A stretch of DNA of 64,000 nucleotides from Gordonia zhaorongruii (lineage in GTDB: Bacteria; Actinomycetota; Actinomycetes; Mycobacteriales; Mycobacteriaceae): NCBI RefSeq assembly GCF_007559005.1, contig NZ_CP041763.1, positions 2,822,463 through 2,886,462 of the forward strand. The letters are read 5' to 3'. Shown here piece by piece: positions 62,640 to 64,000 of this stretch. Both the position numbers and the translations under genes were made by a program. Every line of letters begins with the position of its first letter. Position 1 is the stretch's first letter. Under the pieces are notes generated by a model that was given only the letters and a program-made list of their open reading frames with translations, was not told the DNA's origin and did no database searches.

Positions 62640-63782
62640 TCAGTCCAGTTCGTCGACGATCGAGCCGACCACGTCCCGCATGCTGCCCGTCCGGGCGAGC
62701 ACGTCGTGCTGTCGCTGGTAGCTGATCCGCCCCGCGACGATGTCGGCGACCGACGCGAGTTCCGCACTGCATCCCAACGACGCGGCCACCGGCTCCAGGC
62801 GTACCAGCAGGTCCGCGAGGTCCTCGGTGACGAGCCGCTCGGAGCATTCTGCGTCCTGGATGATGATGGCGTCGATTCCGTACCGAGCCGCACGCCATTT
62901 GTTCTCCTGAACCAGCCACGGGGCCATCTGCGGCAGTTCCTCGCCCGCGGTGAGCCGGCGATCCAGGTCGACGATCAGGCAGTGCGTCAACGCGACCACT
63001 CCCGCCAGCTCCCGCCGGTTCGAAACACCGTCGCACACCCGGACCTCGATCGTGCCCAGGTGCGGAGACGGGCGGATGTCCCAGCGGATCTCGTTGAGAT
63101 CGTCGATGATCCCCGTGGTCAGCTGGTCGTGCGCGAACGCCTCGAACTCGCTCCAGCGCTCGAACTGGAACGGGAGACCCGCGGTCGGTAGCTGCTGGAA
63201 CATCATCGCCCGGTTACTGGCGTAACCGGTCTCGTCACCACCCCACATCGGGGACGACGCCGACAGTGCGAGCAGATGCGGATAGTACTTGAGCAGCGAC
63301 GACAGTATCGGCAGTACCTTGTCGCGACGACTCACCCCGACGTGCACGTGCACGCCCCAGATCAGCATCTGCCTGCCCCACCACTGAGTGCGTTCGATCA
63401 GCTCCGCGTAGCGGTTGCCCTCCGTGAGCTGCTGCGTCGACCACGGTGCGAACGGATGGGTGCCCGCCCCGTACAGATCGGTGTCGATCTCGGCGGTCAG
63501 GTCCCGGACCACGTCGAGCGTGGCACCGAGATCGGCCATCGCCTCGGCCACCGTGTGACACACCCCGGTGACCAGTTCGACGGTGTTGCGGAGCAGTTCC
63601 TTGTGGATCTGCGCAGCCCGGTCGACTCCGCGTCCGCTGATCAGCTCGAACAGATCGGGGGCACGGTTCACCAGATCGCGAGTACTTCGATCGACCAGTG
63701 CCAGTTCCCACTCCACGCCGATCGTCGGCTCAGGCGATCCCTCGAACGGGATCGGACTGATCGGGTTCCCCACCGGAGGCAC
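62640..63782 (-). CDS. YbdK-type carboxylate-amine ligase (glutamate--cysteine ligase 2 family)
   Basis: 380 residues. TIGVEWELALVDRSTRDLVNRA is the N-terminal ATP-grasp-like GCS2 start, and GVHVHVGVSRRDKVLPI and HLGTIEVRVCDG are core motifs. Such enzymes can join Glu and Cys weakly in vitro; in actinobacteria with mycothiol the physiological substrate is unclear, and the product may be another gamma-glutamyl amide. Start GTG 63782 has GAGGGGCGGGG just upstream. It faces the Mrp operon (convergent) and precedes the sodC-like gene in the order Rv0433-Rv0432. Confidence 0.88.
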   Translation of the reverse strand: MPPVGNPISPIPFEGSPEPTIGVEWELALVDRSTRDLVNRAPDLFELISGRGVDRAAQIHKELLRNTVELVTGVCHTVAEAMADLGATLDVVRDLTAEIDTDLYGAGTHPFAPWSTQQLTEGNRYAELIERTQWWGRQMLIWGVHVHVGVSRRDKVLPILSSLLKYYPHLLALSASSPMWGGDETGYASNRAMMFQQLPTAGLPFQFERWSEFEAFAHDQLTTGIIDDLNEIRWDIRPSPHLGTIEVRVCDGVSNRRELAGVVALTHCLIVDLDRRLTAGEELPQMAPWLVQENKWRAARYGIDAIIIQDAECSERLVTEDLADLLVRLEPVAASLGCSAELASVADIVAGRISYQRQHDVLARTGSMRDVVGSIVDELD

Positions 63783-63813
63783 CCCCGCCCCTCTGACTAC
63801 CGCCGCGTCGCCG

Positions 63814-64000
63814 CTACTTGGCCTCGATCACACCGCACGCCTGGCGCTTGGTGCCGTCGGTGTCACCGACCTCGTGCACGACGAGCGCTTTGTCCTTCGC
63901 CTGATCGATGGTGAACGCGTCGGTGGTGCTGGTGACCGTTCCGGTTCCGTCCTTCAGGACGCTGACACTGGTCAGATCGCCGCTCTCCGGCTTGCCGGTG
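63814..64000 (-). CDS. sodC: Cu/Zn superoxide dismutase, C-terminal part (partial)
   Basis: The last 62 residues of a gene that continues past the right edge, ending with TAG at 63816-63814. It shows ALVVHEVGD and RQACGVIEAK, the active-site His and the C-terminal disulfide Cys of Cu/Zn SOD. The region between them is short, without the DNY segment of mycobacterial SodC, so this may be a divergent or periplasmic variant. The order next to the YbdK-type gene matches Rv0432, supporting the call. The signal peptide and metal ligands at the N-terminus lie outside the window. Confidence 0.7.
   Translation of the reverse strand, partial: TGKPESGDLTSVSVLKDGTGTVTSTTDAFTIDQAKDKALVVHEVGDTDGTKRQACGVIEAK

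Overview
The window is about 64 kb of high-GC, gene-dense chromosome from a mycolic-acid actinobacterium (order Mycobacteriales/Corynebacteriales, Gordonia- or Rhodococcus-like; the genus is an inference). Evidence: GTG starts, many probable leaderless starts, an HBHA-like adhesin, RamB, a GroEL2-type chaperonin with two CIRCE operators, and a gene order that, from memory, follows M. tuberculosis Rv0432 to Rv0485 read backwards. That order is SodC, YbdK-type ligase, CDC48-like ATPase, PssA, Psd, GroEL2, prolyl oligopeptidase, Lpd, CMD protein, RamB, isocitrate lyase, TetR, DUF445, XRE, HbhA, DUF2516, DeoC, DUF2993, nitrilase-like, DUF2505, MurB, SDR, ROK. I saw no rRNA, tRNA, CRISPR, insertion sequence or prophage; this is core chromosome with interleaved lineage-specific genes.

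Layout. 1-10.6 kb: end of otsB, an SDR and a divergent ROK regulator, deoC, purU, a DUF2993/nitrilase-like pair, two DUF2505 proteins divergent from murB, a membrane-anchored alpha/beta hydrolase with a MerR regulator, and a DUF2516 protein. 10.6-23.7 kb: XRE regulator, DUF445 protein divergent from a TetR gene, a first PPK2 kinase, hbhA, aceA, a lipoprotein divergent from ramB, a CMD protein with a methyltransferase, a cupin, a DNA glycosylase and lpd. 23.8-37.8 kb: TetR/flavin oxidoreductase pair, an MHS-family transporter, prolyl oligopeptidase with a FecB/FecC/FecE-like importer, a membrane protein with a second PPK2, an exported Gly/Ala-rich protein, an SRPBCC protein, a TetR gene with a possible 8-codon leader, and an M20 hydrolase. 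37.9-50.6 kb: groEL, a LytS/LytTR two-component system joined to a sodium:solute symporter, a second symporter with a DUF485 partner (acetate/monocarboxylate type), an amidase divergent from paired acyl-CoA dehydrogenases, and a DUF350 protein. 50.7-64 kb: an SRPBCC protein, psd-pssA-AAA ATPase, a small lipoprotein, the six-gene Mrp antiporter operon, a YbdK-type ligase and the end of a Cu/Zn SOD gene.

Common themes are two-carbon metabolism (isocitrate lyase, RamB, Lpd, acetate-type symporter; RamB-like and GlxR-like boxes upstream of aceA), envelope biogenesis (MurB, Psd, PssA, HBHA, DUF2993), polyphosphate-linked nucleotide metabolism (two PPK2s) and sodium/pH homeostasis (Mrp). Many genes begin directly at a probable transcription start, with a TANNNT box 6 or 7 nt before the start codon, as expected for leaderless mRNAs in this order. 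All family names are read from motifs by eye; no database search was run.
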